DNA from: Bacteroidales bacterium
Lineage (GTDB): Bacteria; Bacteroidota; Bacteroidia; Bacteroidales; P3
Assembly: GCA_016280915.1 (NCBI GenBank)
Contig: JAEEHQ010000094.1
Location: 1-64,000, forward strand
Direction of reading: 5' to 3'
DNA length: 64,000 bases
Part shown: positions 28,524-39,512 of the stretch, piece after piece
Numbering within the stretch: the first letter of the stretch is position 1
How the letters are laid out: each line of letters opens with the position of its first letter
Made by a program: the position numbers and the translations under genes
The notes under the pieces: generated by a model
The model's input: only the letters and a program-made list of their open reading frames with translations
Database searches by the model: none
What the model was told of the DNA's origin: nothing

Positions 28524-29081
28524 TCATATTTTAAACGGCGATTTGAAATCGCGTAGGAATGGGTGCTTCTTGTCTTTGTCGGAAAGCAGAACCTTATCGG
28601 CAGGTATTTGCCAATCGATGGCCAAATCGGGGTCATTCCATGCGATGGCGCCCTCACTCTGAGGAGCGTAGAACTCGTCACACTTATACTGGAAAATCAC
28701 CTCGTCGCTCAAGACTGAGAATCCATGGGCAAAGCCCTTGCTCATGAAGAATTGACGGTGGTTATCCTCGGTAAGCTCTACTGAAACGTACTTTCCATAG
28801 GTGGGAGAACCCACACGAATGTCGACGGCAATGTCCAGGACCCTACCTTTCACCACACGAACCAACTTGCTTTGGGCAAATGGAGGTTGCTGGAAATGCA
28901 GCCCTCTGAGGACACCATAGTGAGACATAGATTCGTTGTCTTGAACGAAGTTCACCTGCATGCCCGTCTTCTCGGCGAACTCCCGCGCATTAAAACTCTC
29001 GAAAAAATAACCGCGGGCATCGCCGAAGACACGTGGCTCGATGATTACAACCCCCTCTATTTCAGTTTTTATGACTTCCAT
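28524..29081 (-). CDS. rfbC: dTDP-4-dehydrorhamnose 3,5-epimerase
   Basis: EPRVFGDARGYFFESFN; VLRGLHFQQPPFAQSKLVRVVKG; GFAHGFSVLSD. Confidence 0.96.
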   Translation of the reverse strand: MEVIKTEIEGVVIIEPRVFGDARGYFFESFNAREFAEKTGMQVNFVQDNESMSHYGVLRGLHFQQPPFAQSKLVRVVKGRVLDIAVDIRVGSPTYGKYVSVELTEDNHRQFFMSKGFAHGFSVLSDEVIFQYKCDEFYAPQSEGAIAWNDPDLAIDWQIPADKVLLSDKDKKHPFLRDFKSPFKI

Positions 29082-29106
29082 TCAATCTAAATTGTTGTGA
29101 ATTATA

Positions 29107-29985
29107 TTAATTCTCCTTGACAAGGTTCAAAAGATACTGACCATACTGATTTTTGGCCATTGGCTGGGCAATACGGCGAAGATCGTCAGCCGTAATCCAA
29201 CCTTTCTCGTAAGCGATGCTCTCCAAACAGGCGACCTTGAGACCTTGACGCTTTTCAATCACCTCAATGAAAGTAGAAGCTTCGGCCAAAGAATCATGGG
29301 TACCCGTATCAAGCCAAGCAAAACCACGACCCATAATTTGCACTTTCAACTCGCCATCATTCAAGAACTGCTGGTTGACGGATGTGATTTCCAATTCGCC
29401 ACGGGCAGAAGGTTTGATACCTTTAGCCACCCGGACAACCTTATTAGGATAGAAATAGAGACCGACAACTGCATAGTTGGATTTAGGCTCACGGGGTTTC
29501 TCCTCTATAGAGAGCACATTGCCCTCCTTGTCGAATTCGGCCACGCCATAACGCTCTGGATCAGCCACCCAGTAACCGAAGACCGTGGCCTTCTGTTCCT
29601 TCTCGGCAGCCTCAACAGAGTCGCGCAACAGCTTACTAAAACCGTTGCCCTGGAAGATGTTATCTCCCAAAACCAAACAAACTGAATCCTCACCGATGAA
29701 ATCCTCACCAATAATAAAAGCCTGAGCCAGTCCATCTGGCGAAGGCTGTTCGGCATAGGAAAAATGAACACCATAATCAGAGCCATCGCCCAACAGACGC
29801 TTGAAACCGGGGAGGTCATACGGTGTGGAAATAATCAAAATATCTCTAATGCCTGCCAACATCAACGCCGAAATGGGATAATAAACCATTGGCTTATCAT
29901 AGATTGGCAGAAGCTGTTTGCTAACACCCTTAGTAATAGGGTACAGGCGGGTACCAGACCCGCCTGCAAGTACAATTCCCTTCAT
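29107..29985 (-). CDS. rfbA: Glucose-1-phosphate thymidylyltransferase
   Basis: [37 protein letters not shown]. Confidence 0.97.
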   Translation of the reverse strand: MKGIVLAGGSGTRLYPITKGVSKQLLPIYDKPMVYYPISALMLAGIRDILIISTPYDLPGFKRLLGDGSDYGVHFSYAEQPSPDGLAQAFIIGEDFIGEDSVCLVLGDNIFQGNGFSKLLRDSVEAAEKEQKATVFGYWVADPERYGVAEFDKEGNVLSIEEKPREPKSNYAVVGLYFYPNKVVRVAKGIKPSARGELEITSVNQQFLNDGELKVQIMGRGFAWLDTGTHDSLAEASTFIEVIEKRQGLKVACLESIAYEKGWITADDLRRIAQPMAKNQYGQYLLNLVKEN

Positions 29986-30011
29986 ATTATTAAATGATTA
30001 ATATGATTCAA

Positions 30012-32528
30012 TTAATCTTCGCCCTTCTTTTTCTTCTTGTCGTCATCGTCATCGTTGCCGTAACCATAGCCATAACCGTAGCCGTAGCCATAGCCATAAC
30101 CGTAGCCATAACCATAGCCATAACCGTAGCCATAACCGTAGCCATAACCGTAGCCATAGCCACCATAACGACGCTTAATCAGAGGAACGTCAGTCATGAT
30201 AATAGCCATGTTCTTGAACTTACCCTTGTCAGCCAGTTCCTGGATGAAGGGGAAGGAGCTCTTATTGAGATAGCCCACACGAGTGATGTAGGTGGTCAAG
30301 TCGGCACAATGGTTGATGATGGAGGAGTCAGCAACAATCTGAGCAGGCGTAGAGTCAAGAATAATGTAGTCATATTGAGGACGGAGGAAATCCACCAGAT
30401 TATCCATCTTGTCGTCAAGCAACAGCTGGGTGGCATTTGGCGGAGTCTTTTCGCAAACGATGTAGTCAAGACAGGGTGAAGTCTCGCTGTGCATAATGAT
30501 CTTAGACATATCCGTTTCTTTACCCAACATATAATGGATAAGACCGGTACGGTTGTTACGGTCGATGGTCTTAGACAAGCTACGTTTACGCAAGTCGCAG
30601 TCAACCAAGATGGTCCTCTTGCCCAAGTAAGCCAGCGAGAGGGCTAAGTTAAGAGCCACATAAGATTTACCCTCGCCAGGAACGGTGGAAACCGTCTGAA
30701 TGACTTTCTGACCATCTTTGAGGAAGAATGGTATGTTGGAATGTAATATTCGGAATGCCTCGGTGACCACATCGGTACCATTGGCAGTAACGATAATCTC
30801 ATCGTTGGCGCGAGCCTCGGGTTTCTGCGGAATTTCACCTAAGATAGGAATGGTGAGAGCCCTCTCGATGTCAGACTTAGAACGGAGTTTGACATTGAAG
30901 AAATTGATGCAGAACATGATAAGTGCGGGCAGCGCAGCACCAGCCAACAAGCCGACAAGGACATGCATCGACAGGTGGGGACCCAGATTGGAACGGGTGC
31001 CGGGCTCCACAACTTTGGCATTGGTGATCGTAACTGCCAAATTCATGGCATTCTCCTCACGCTTGCTCAACAGATATAGGTACAGCTCTTCCTTAATCTT
31101 CTGTTCACGAGTCACCTCATTAACAGCCTTGGTTTGGGTTGGCATAGCATAGGTCTGACCTTGAGCACGTGCCTCCTGAGATCTTGCGGTACGCAGACGG
31201 ACACTTACTGAGTTGACCAGATTGTCGACAGAAGAGATGATGTTGCTTCTGCCTGCCTCCATCTGCTGTACAAGATGACGAACCTGAGGGTTATTGGGAC
31301 CCGCATTGTTGAGGAGCTTGCGATACTGAAGCACCTGATTGTTGTACTGAGCAATCATTCCTTGCACACCACCATCGGATATACCCACATTGGCAGGTAT
31401 CAGTTCTTCCTTATTGGCAGGGTTTTTGAGATAATCCTTAATGGATTTAATCAACTGCAACTCGGCTTCCAAGCTATTGACCTCTTCGGAATAACGGGTA
31501 ACCGTCTGAAGAATAGCACCTGAAGCCGTATTCAAATCGGGCAGGCCCGAACTACGCTTTAACTGCTCAACTTGAGAGTCAACATCTTCCAACTGACCAG
31601 AAATAAGTGCAATACGTTCAGATACGAACTGTTCGGTCTTTTCTGCAATGGCCTTCTTATCGTTGATACCGTCTTCGTTATAGGCCACCACGATAGCATC
31701 CACAATCTCCTTAGCTCTCATCTCATTGTTGTCGGTGTAAACAATTGAAACGATAGAAGCCATTTTGTCAACACGAGAGACTGCGATTCCCCTTGCCAGC
31801 TGATAAGCCTTTGTCATGACAGGGACCTGATACATGAGGTATTCGACCCTATAATTCCGTTGGGAGAAATATTCAGTCTTGTCAATTGAGAATTCCACAT
31901 AACCCTCTTTGTCGATTTTCACACGGTCAGTATAATGAGCTTTGCCTGCTCTCTCCATCTTCATGCCGTTGATGGAGGCAACAGAATACTCATAACTATT
32001 CTGGTCGATAGGAGTCACGTTGACATAGAGATTCACCTCTGGAACCACATTGGGACTATCCTCATAAGGACGAGCGTACACCTTCATTTCGATGGGGCGG
32101 TCCTTATAATAAGAAACCTTCGTGAAAAGTCCATTGCGGTCACAACCTTTGTTCAAGTCAAGGTTTTCAACGACACTTCTGGTGATGGCCGTGGACTTGA
32201 TGAGGTATATTTCGTTCTCTAAGGAATGCCAACTATTGTCCATGCCCATGCTATTGAAGATGGCATCCATGTTACGGGACTGATACTTTCCTTGGTTCGA
32301 TTCATCGCGGACCAAAATGGTGGTAGTATACTCGTAGGACTTAGGTTTAGTCTTGTAAACCAAACCGGCAACCACCAAACAGATAAATAACGACAGGGCG
32401 AACCAATACCAGTTGTTGATAACTAGAAACACTATATCACGCAAGGAGATAGTGTTTTCAGTCTCTTGCTGATTCGCATTGCCTCCTTGGGCGTTTTGCG
32501 TGCTTCTTAATTGTTGTTGATTTTCCAT
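30012..32528 (-). CDS. Wzc-like polysaccharide co-polymerase/tyrosine autokinase with (Gly-Tyr)n C-terminal tail
   Basis: Wzz-type N-terminus; VSTVPGEGKSYVALNLALSLAYLGKRTILVDCDLRK; Tyr-rich tail then DDDDDKKKKK. Confidence 0.94.
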   Translation of the reverse strand: MENQQQLRSTQNAQGGNANQQETENTISLRDIVFLVINNWYWFALSLFICLVVAGLVYKTKPKSYEYTTTILVRDESNQGKYQSRNMDAIFNSMGMDNSWHSLENEIYLIKSTAITRSVVENLDLNKGCDRNGLFTKVSYYKDRPIEMKVYARPYEDSPNVVPEVNLYVNVTPIDQNSYEYSVASINGMKMERAGKAHYTDRVKIDKEGYVEFSIDKTEYFSQRNYRVEYLMYQVPVMTKAYQLARGIAVSRVDKMASIVSIVYTDNNEMRAKEIVDAIVVAYNEDGINDKKAIAEKTEQFVSERIALISGQLEDVDSQVEQLKRSSGLPDLNTASGAILQTVTRYSEEVNSLEAELQLIKSIKDYLKNPANKEELIPANVGISDGGVQGMIAQYNNQVLQYRKLLNNAGPNNPQVRHLVQQMEAGRSNIISSVDNLVNSVSVRLRTARSQEARAQGQTYAMPTQTKAVNEVTREQKIKEELYLYLLSKREENAMNLAVTITNAKVVEPGTRSNLGPHLSMHVLVGLLAGAALPALIMFCINFFNVKLRSKSDIERALTIPILGEIPQKPEARANDEIIVTANGTDVVTEAFRILHSNIPFFLKDGQKVIQTVSTVPGEGKSYVALNLALSLAYLGKRTILVDCDLRKRSLSKTIDRNNRTGLIHYMLGKETDMSKIIMHSETSPCLDYIVCEKTPPNATQLLLDDKMDNLVDFLRPQYDYIILDSTPAQIVADSSIINHCADLTTYITRVGYLNKSSFPFIQELADKGKFKNMAIIMTDVPLIKRRYGGYGYGYGYGYGYGYGYGYGYGYGYGYGYGYGYGYGNDDDDDKKKKKGED
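30055..30172 (-). repeat. Imperfect hexanucleotide repeat encoding the (Gly-Tyr)n tail
   Basis: Repeated (g/a)tagccataacc units. Confidence 0.9.
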
Positions 32529-32552
32529 ATGTTGTACTTTTTATTTTCTGAC

Positions 32553-33383
32553 TTAATTCTTGTCCATATAGTACCTAGACAGGATATAGTAGTAGAACAC
32601 CGAAGAGAGCACAGAAACAATCGACACGGCACTCGAGATATAGGTCATCGTCATAGGATCGCGCTCGGCATTCTTCTTCTTACGCATGTTGGGCTCCACA
32701 TAAACCACATCGTTCTGGTGCAAATAGTAGTATGGGGAGTCAAAAACAGACTTGGAAGAAAGGTCGATTTCGCCAATGGTACGCACCCCGTTCTCCTCAC
32801 GGATGACAGTCACATTGTGACGTTGTCCATAGATGGTGAGGTCGCCCACCATACTCAATGCCTCGAAGATGGTGAGGCGCTCGCCAGCGACAACCAACTG
32901 ACCCGGACGAGTTACATCACCCAGAACACAAACCTTAAAGTTCATCAGTTTGACGGTGACCACAGGATCGGTAATGTGGCCCTGACTGATGAGCTGCTTT
33001 TCAATCAAAGCTGCCAATTCGTTGTGTGTAAGACCAACCACATGTATTTTTCCTAAAACGGGGAAGATAATGTCACCATCATGGTTAACCAGATAGCCGG
33101 AAACCACCGAGTTGCCAGAATTCATAACGGTTCCGTTTGTCGTAACGACAATCTTATTGGTCTCCTGATTAAACTGGATGGTCGACTCTGGGGTTTCACT
33201 CTGCACATAGATACTCAGCAAGTCATTTGCCTGAATACCACCAGAGAACTGACCCTTTAGTGCAAAAGCAGAATCACGTTGTGCATCGGCGATGTAGGCA
33301 ATTTCTTCAGCAGGTTTGCATGATGCGAACATCAATGCAAACGCAATTGCGCCAAAAAATAATTTATTTATTTTCATATACAT
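32553..33383 (-). CDS. Polysaccharide export outer-membrane lipoprotein (Wza-like)
   Basis: FASCKPAEEIAYI; DGDIIFPVLGKIHVVGLTHNELAALIEKQL; VLGDVTRPGQLVV. Confidence 0.93.
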   Translation of the reverse strand: MYMKINKLFFGAIAFALMFASCKPAEEIAYIADAQRDSAFALKGQFSGGIQANDLLSIYVQSETPESTIQFNQETNKIVVTTNGTVMNSGNSVVSGYLVNHDGDIIFPVLGKIHVVGLTHNELAALIEKQLISQGHITDPVVTVKLMNFKVCVLGDVTRPGQLVVAGERLTIFEALSMVGDLTIYGQRHNVTVIREENGVRTIGEIDLSSKSVFDSPYYYLHQNDVVYVEPNMRKKKNAERDPMTMTYISSAVSIVSVLSSVFYYYILSRYYMDKN

Positions 33384-33455
33384 TATATTTTATTTCATTA
33401 AAAATCAACCCACTAATAAAATGTCATATTTTCATGACATCTAAAGTGTGATTTG

Positions 33456-33463
33456 CAAAGATA
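33456..33463 (-). promoter_or_regulatory. Promoter -7 box (TATCTTTG on minus) upstream of wza-like gene
   Basis: CAAAGATA on + strand; wza ATG at 33383. Confidence 0.65.
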
Positions 33464-33573
33464 CTAATTTTTTTCATGACAAATTATTTTTTTCCGCCTA
33501 AAACAATTTTTTTTGTGATAATAGGGAAAAAAAATGTACTTTTGCATCAAGTAAAGAAGCACAAAATACATCT

Positions 33574-34296
33574 ATGCAAGCATTCATTCTCGCAGCAGGA
33601 CTGGGCACTAGGCTGCAGCCCTTGACCAACCACCTACCTAAAGCCTTGGTACAAGTGCAGGGACAGCCTTTGCTCAAAATAGCTATCGACAACCTCGTCC
33701 GACAGGGTGTGACCCATATAGTGGTCAACGTTCACCATTTTGCCGACATGGTATGCAATTACCTGCAGAACCAACATTGGGATATTCCCATCTCCATCTC
33801 CGACGAACGAGGGCAACTACTCGATACAGGCGGAGGCCTAAAGAAAGCCTCTCCCCTTTTCTCAAAGGACGACCCTATTCTAATCTATAATGTCGATATA
33901 TTGTCGCATCTTGATCTCTCAAAACTCTTGAGAAAACATACTGATTCCATGGCTCTTGCAACACTTGTCGTAAGTCAAAGAGCCACGTCACGCTACTTAT
34001 TGTTCGACACCCATGAACAACTGATTGGTTGGGAAAATAAACAAACAGGTGAAGCCAAATGGGTTCATTCGGTTGCTGAAAATTATCTCGAATTAGCCTT
34101 CGACGGCATTGCCCTGATAGATCCCCAACTACTCGAACTACTTCCTCCTTCCGACACTCCCTATTCTATCATTCCCTCCTATCTCGAAATCGCCAAAAAC
34201 CATAGTATCAACTACTTCGAACTAAATCCTAAAGATTGGCTCGATGTTGGAAAACCCCAAACCCTCTCACAAGCACAGCAATGGAAACTTTTCTAA
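33574..34296 (+). CDS. Nucleotidyltransferase (MurU/NDP-sugar pyrophosphorylase-like)
   Basis: MQAFILAAGLGTRLQPLTNHLPKALVQVQGQPLL; upstream TTTG-N21-TACTTTTG promoter. Confidence 0.9.
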   Translation: MQAFILAAGLGTRLQPLTNHLPKALVQVQGQPLLKIAIDNLVRQGVTHIVVNVHHFADMVCNYLQNQHWDIPISISDERGQLLDTGGGLKKASPLFSKDDPILIYNVDILSHLDLSKLLRKHTDSMALATLVVSQRATSRYLLFDTHEQLIGWENKQTGEAKWVHSVAENYLELAFDGIALIDPQLLELLPPSDTPYSIIPSYLEIAKNHSINYFELNPKDWLDVGKPQTLSQAQQWKLF

Positions 34297-37106
34297 CCGA
34301 AGTAGCACACACACTTCTGAACGAACACCCTGACGACCTTGACCAAGTAACTGTCGTATTCAACAACCAACGTTCTGGGCTGTTCCTTCGACGTCAATTC
34401 GCTTCAATGTGCGAAAAGCCCCTCTTTTTGCCCCGAATCATCGGAATAGACGAACTGATTGCCGAGCTGGGTGGGTTGGAAATTGTTCCCAACGAATTCC
34501 TGCTGTTCGAGCTCTTCGACATCCATCGCCAACTGGGTGGTGAAACAAGAAAATTCATTACCTTTGAGGAATTCATTTCCTTTGGCGACATGATGCTTGC
34601 CGACTTTTCCGAAATTGATCTCTATTGTGTTGATGCCCAGCAGCTTTTCAGCAATCTTCATGAGCTGAAAGCCATTGGCGAGTGGGATGTAGAAACAGGC
34701 AGACTCACCCCATTCCAGCAAAAGTATATAGAATTCTATAAGTCGCTCTACTTATACTACGACCACCTGCACCAACGTCTTATCTCTCAGCACAAAGCCT
34801 ATAGTGGCATGGCTTACCGACATGTGGCCGAAAACATCGAGCAACTGGCCACAAAAATCAATGGAACGCAATTCTATTTTGTCGGCTTTAACGCATTGTC
34901 TACCAGCGAACACACCATCATCCGACACTACACCAGAGCAGGACTTGGCAAACTCATTACAGATGGGGATGCCTATTACATAGAAGACAAAGCACAGGAA
35001 GCTAGTCACTTTCTCAGAAAGTACCAGAATGGCGATATTCCCATACCCAAAGAATATCCTGACCACTTTTTACAGAGCCACAAGCATATCACCATCGTCA
35101 GCTGTCCTGAGAACGTCCTTCAATGCAAATACGTTGGAAAACTTATTTCCAATCAGATAGCTTCCTCTCAAACCATCGAGCATACTGCCGTAGTATTGGC
35201 AGACGAGTCGCTACTTCTGCCCACCCTGAATTCCCTACCGCAAGAAGTCAAGACAGCCAATGCGACAATGGGCTACCCTTTCGTAAACACAGCTGTGCAT
35301 TCATTGATGATGAAGCTATTCTCCCTTCAGCAACGACGCCGCAAAGAACTATTCTACCATCAAGACATATTAGACTTCCTGTCGGACCAATATATCTGCA
35401 AAACTCTTGGAATCAACAATATTCATTACAAACTAAGTCAGTTACTATCCAACAATCACATCATCTATGCCGGGCAGGAAGAAATCATCACCTTATGCAA
35501 AACTATGGGGTGTGACCCCTCATTGTTGCTCGACATCCTATCAAAGGAAATTCCTACGCCCGAACGATTTCTCGAACAAAGTAGAAGGCTCGTCAATACC
35601 CTATATGCCTCTGGGGCATTTGACAGCAACACCAAAGAAAAAGAGGCGCTGGCATGTCTGCTACAAATCATAGATTATTTTATTGATTTACAAGAAAAAT
35701 ATCACTTTGTCGACAATCTCAATATCCTCCTAAAAATCTATACCCGACTTGCCAAAAGACGCTCGGTTGCCTTCTATGGCGAACCACTTCAGGGCTTGCA
35801 GATATTAGGTGTGCTTGAAACCCGTAACCTCGACTTCAAACGTGTCATTCTCGTTTCAGCCAATGAGGGCACTTTACCTTCGGGCAGAACCGCTAATACC
35901 CTTATTCCATACAATTTGAAGAGAGCATTCGGCATTCCTACATTTCACGAAAAAGATGCTGTCTATGCCTATAATTTCTATCGCCTCCTCCAACGAGCCG
36001 ACGAAATATACTTGCTCTACAACACCGAGTCCGATGGCATGGGGAAAGGTTCGCCAAGTCGTTTTATCCTGCAGGTTCGCCGCGAATTGGCCGAACGTTA
36101 TCCCAACAACATTACACTCCACGAAGAGGTTCTTTCTGCAGACAACTCAACTAACATAGAATCAAACACTTTATCGCATCAGAAAGACCCGCTAACCATA
36201 CAACGGCTCAAAGAAATGGCCGAAAAAGGTTTCTCCCCGTCTGCACTCAACAAATATAGGAACTGCCCTCTCAAATTCTATTTCGAGAACGTTCTTGGAA
36301 TCAAAGAGATTGACCAAGTGAATGAAGACCTCGAACAAAACGAACTCGGCACCCACATCCACGCCATCCTCCAAACCATTTATACCAAAGGAATTGGACA
36401 ACCTGTCCAGATAAACGAGCTGCAACAAGCGCTTACGGATTTGGATAGCCTGTTGAAGGCCGAATTCGACAAAGATTTCCAGCATGGGCGTAGTCATGAG
36501 GGTAGGAATCATTTCTTGGAATCTGTTGCCAAAACCCAAATTACCAATTTCCTACAAAGCGAAATTAAGAACATTGAGAAAGGTGACGAATTAACCATTA
36601 TTGAGCTCGAGAAGCCGCTGTCGCATCAATTAGCCATAGAGACGGCCGAAGGCACAACAAGCGTAAACATTGCCGGAATTGCCGACCGTATTGATTTGTG
36701 CAACGGAACCATCCGCGTACTTGACTACAAATCCGGCAAGGTTGAAGAAAAAGACCTGCGAGTGAAAGATGCGGAACCCAATTGGGCAGAAGTGTCTGAC
36801 AAATGGTTCCAGGTCATGCTGTACACCTGGCTATTCCATTACGAAAAGCAAAGCCCAATCCAACACCGAGCTGGTATCATACCCCTCAGCCATCTTCACT
36901 CTAAAATCCTGCTGGCTGAATGGGAAGGGGCGGATTACATGACCGAGAACCATCTTTCCACCTTCGAAGATATTCTCAAGGAAATCGTCTCCGATATTCT
37001 CAACCCCAAAATTCCATTCATAGCCAACACGGATAGCAAAATGTGTAGCTATTGCCCTTTTGCCGAAACCTGTAACTTGGAAAGTAATAACCGCCCAAAC
37101 AACTAA
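34281..37106 (+). CDS. PD-(D/E)XK nuclease family protein (AddB-like)
   Basis: C-terminal FSPSALNKYRNCPLKFYFENVLGI, IRVLDYKSGKVEEKDL, CSYCPFAETC. Start at METF; overlaps upstream gene end. Confidence 0.88.
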   Translation: METFLTEVAHTLLNEHPDDLDQVTVVFNNQRSGLFLRRQFASMCEKPLFLPRIIGIDELIAELGGLEIVPNEFLLFELFDIHRQLGGETRKFITFEEFISFGDMMLADFSEIDLYCVDAQQLFSNLHELKAIGEWDVETGRLTPFQQKYIEFYKSLYLYYDHLHQRLISQHKAYSGMAYRHVAENIEQLATKINGTQFYFVGFNALSTSEHTIIRHYTRAGLGKLITDGDAYYIEDKAQEASHFLRKYQNGDIPIPKEYPDHFLQSHKHITIVSCPENVLQCKYVGKLISNQIASSQTIEHTAVVLADESLLLPTLNSLPQEVKTANATMGYPFVNTAVHSLMMKLFSLQQRRRKELFYHQDILDFLSDQYICKTLGINNIHYKLSQLLSNNHIIYAGQEEIITLCKTMGCDPSLLLDILSKEIPTPERFLEQSRRLVNTLYASGAFDSNTKEKEALACLLQIIDYFIDLQEKYHFVDNLNILLKIYTRLAKRRSVAFYGEPLQGLQILGVLETRNLDFKRVILVSANEGTLPSGRTANTLIPYNLKRAFGIPTFHEKDAVYAYNFYRLLQRADEIYLLYNTESDGMGKGSPSRFILQVRRELAERYPNNITLHEEVLSADNSTNIESNTLSHQKDPLTIQRLKEMAEKGFSPSALNKYRNCPLKFYFENVLGIKEIDQVNEDLEQNELGTHIHAILQTIYTKGIGQPVQINELQQALTDLDSLLKAEFDKDFQHGRSHEGRNHFLESVAKTQITNFLQSEIKNIEKGDELTIIELEKPLSHQLAIETAEGTTSVNIAGIADRIDLCNGTIRVLDYKSGKVEEKDLRVKDAEPNWAEVSDKWFQVMLYTWLFHYEKQSPIQHRAGIIPLSHLHSKILLAEWEGADYMTENHLSTFEDILKEIVSDILNPKIPFIANTDSKMCSYCPFAETCNLESNNRPNN

Positions 37107-37608
37107 AGGCCAAACCAAATCCTTGTCGTGGTCATTCATGCCTTTTCGTAGAATAATCAGAAGACATTTTACACTCATGCCTATTGCAACTCACACAATC
37201 CCCACGACTGATTACTAATCAGACATAAACCCTAATATCCGATTGGGGACAACTCCACCCCGCCGAGGCCGTAACTGCGCCGTAAGTTGTATGTAACTGC
37301 TCCATTTATATTATATTTCGCTTAGGTTTAGATTTTATTTATATTAGAAAAGATAAACTAAATATAAACAAAATGTAATACAAACCTAATCTAAATGTAA
37401 TCTAAATAATGGATTATTAAACACCCAACAATGGGTTTACAATCAGTTCTTTGTCAGAATAGTGCGTTCGGCAAAAGAAAAAAATTGCACATTCAAAAAA
37501 AACTTTGTATCTTTGCAGATTGATAATAAAACGCCCTTGCTTATGGCAATTGGGCTCAATGTATTGATTTATATTTTAATGCGAAATAATAAATATATAA
37601 ACATAAAG

Positions 37609-39438
37609 ATGAGAAAAGCTCTATTAACTCTCCTCGTGGCTGCAGCAGTCGTTTTTTCTGGCTGCAGCGGCTTGTCCAAGATGAAGCGTAACAGCGGTAA
37701 AATACGCTATCAGGCCGTTCCAGACCCCGTTGAGGTCCGTGATGAAAAAGTAGTGGTAAATTTCACAGCTTCTGTTCCTGCCAAGTATTTCGACAAAGGT
37801 GTCGCTCTCTTCATCCAACCCGTTTTCACATGGGAAGGTGGCTCTACTCCTTTGGACCCCATTACTGTTAAGGGCGAGAATGTTTCTGGTCCTGGCAGCA
37901 CCATCAACTATACCACAGGAGGTCGTTTCACCTACAACGATGCCCTCGACTACAAGCCTGGTATGGAGACCGGCAGAGTGACCCTTGCCCCCGTTGGATA
38001 TAAGACCTCCACCGTGGATGACGAGGCTCTTTTTGCCGACGAGATTGTTAACCAACACAAAGGGGTTACCTTCCCCACCGTGCTGATTTCCGACGGAGTG
38101 AACATCACCACCGAATGGATTGACATCCGCGGCAACATATCTATCGCCCCACTCAACTACAATAAAAAACAGGGTGTTGTAGAAACTGCCGACATCTATT
38201 TCCCCAACGGTACCTCCATTCTTGATTGGAATTTCGATATGAACGTGCGTTTTGATGCACAATATACCGTCAACGACTTGAAACGCATCATGCTTGAGAA
38301 TGGTCTTCCCAAACAGATTACCATCACGGGTTGGGCATCGCCAGAAGGCGAAGAGACCGCCAATGTGGGTGTTTCGAAGAATCGTGCCGACATAGCCACG
38401 AACGAGCTCCGCCGCGTCCTGGACGACGTACTTACCGTGATGGCTCGTCGCGCAAAGGTAAAACCCCAAGACCTCGAATATTACAAACACGAGCAATTGA
38501 AGAAAATGGTTATCACCACCCGCTCCGCTGGTGAAGACTGGGTACATTTTGTCGTAATGGTCGAAGAAAGCAACATTCAAGACCGCCATGCTATCGTCAA
38601 CGTGGTTGAAACCCAACAGAACCTTGTGAAACGTGAGCAAATGATTAAGAACTACTCCGTCACCTACCCTCAACTTGAACGCGACATCTTCCCCAACCTC
38701 CGCCGTGCACAGATTGCCCTCTATTACTCCGAAGCCCGCCAGACAGATGTCGAACTGGCCAAACAGGCAACCCTCAATCCCTCAAAGCTTTCCTATGACG
38801 AACTCATGTATGCCGCATACATCAACTATAACTACGATACCAAGATGAAGTACTACAAATGGGCCACCGAGAACCACAGCAACGAATGGGGTGCTTGGAA
38901 CAACGCTGGCGCCATTGCCTTCTATTTGGGCGACTACGATGAGGCCGAACGCTATCTGAAGGTGGCACGTGACATCAACCCCCACAACCCCGACGTGCTC
39001 AACAACACCGGTCTGCTCTGCCTTGCTCAGAAAGACTACACTTTGGCCAAGTACTATTTTGAAGAAGCCAAACGTCAAGGCAGTTCCGATGCCGATGACA
39101 ATATTGTTATTCTCAACCTCAAACGCGGCAACTACGAAGAAGCTCAGAAGCTGATGAAGGGCACCTCCTGCAGCTATAACCTGGCTTTCGCCCAACTGCA
39201 GAATGACGAAACCGATGCATGCATCAGAACCCTCAACTGCTGCCTTGACCAAACTGCCGAAGTCAACTATCTCCGTGCCGTGGCATACTCACGTCTTGGC
39301 GACAAAGAGAACTGCCTCAAGAACTTGCAGGCCTCTGTCGACATGGAATATGACTACAAGCGCAAAGCTGCCGTAGATGTGGAATTTAGACAATATTGGG
39401 ATGACGAAGATTTTAAATTGGTCATCAAACTCTACTAA
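37609..39438 (+). CDS. TPR-containing lipoprotein with OmpA-like segment
   Basis: Lipobox VVFSGCSG; ITITGWASPEGEETANVGVSKNRADIATNELRRVL; TPR AWNNAGAIAFYLGDYDEAERYLKVARDINPHNPDVLNNTGLLCLAQKDYTLAKYYFEEA. Start after a TATCTTTG promoter inside the longer ORF. Confidence 0.85.
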   Translation: MRKALLTLLVAAAVVFSGCSGLSKMKRNSGKIRYQAVPDPVEVRDEKVVVNFTASVPAKYFDKGVALFIQPVFTWEGGSTPLDPITVKGENVSGPGSTINYTTGGRFTYNDALDYKPGMETGRVTLAPVGYKTSTVDDEALFADEIVNQHKGVTFPTVLISDGVNITTEWIDIRGNISIAPLNYNKKQGVVETADIYFPNGTSILDWNFDMNVRFDAQYTVNDLKRIMLENGLPKQITITGWASPEGEETANVGVSKNRADIATNELRRVLDDVLTVMARRAKVKPQDLEYYKHEQLKKMVITTRSAGEDWVHFVVMVEESNIQDRHAIVNVVETQQNLVKREQMIKNYSVTYPQLERDIFPNLRRAQIALYYSEARQTDVELAKQATLNPSKLSYDELMYAAYINYNYDTKMKYYKWATENHSNEWGAWNNAGAIAFYLGDYDEAERYLKVARDINPHNPDVLNNTGLLCLAQKDYTLAKYYFEEAKRQGSSDADDNIVILNLKRGNYEEAQKLMKGTSCSYNLAFAQLQNDETDACIRTLNCCLDQTAEVNYLRAVAYSRLGDKENCLKNLQASVDMEYDYKRKAAVDVEFRQYWDDEDFKLVIKLY

Positions 39439-39512
39439 TTGATTTTTCCTGAAAAAATATTAAGGATGTAGGAATCTCAACAATTCCTACATTCTTTTTT
39501 AATAAGGCTCCT

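Noticed and set aside
29994-30479. 161-aa + ORF with VTIAITVAITVAI repeats
   Set aside because: Antisense reading of the Gly-Tyr hexanucleotide repeat; not supported as a real membrane peptide.
37624-38673. 349-aa minus ORF
   Set aside because: Entirely antisense to the TPR lipoprotein gene, which has a signal peptide, promoter and motifs.
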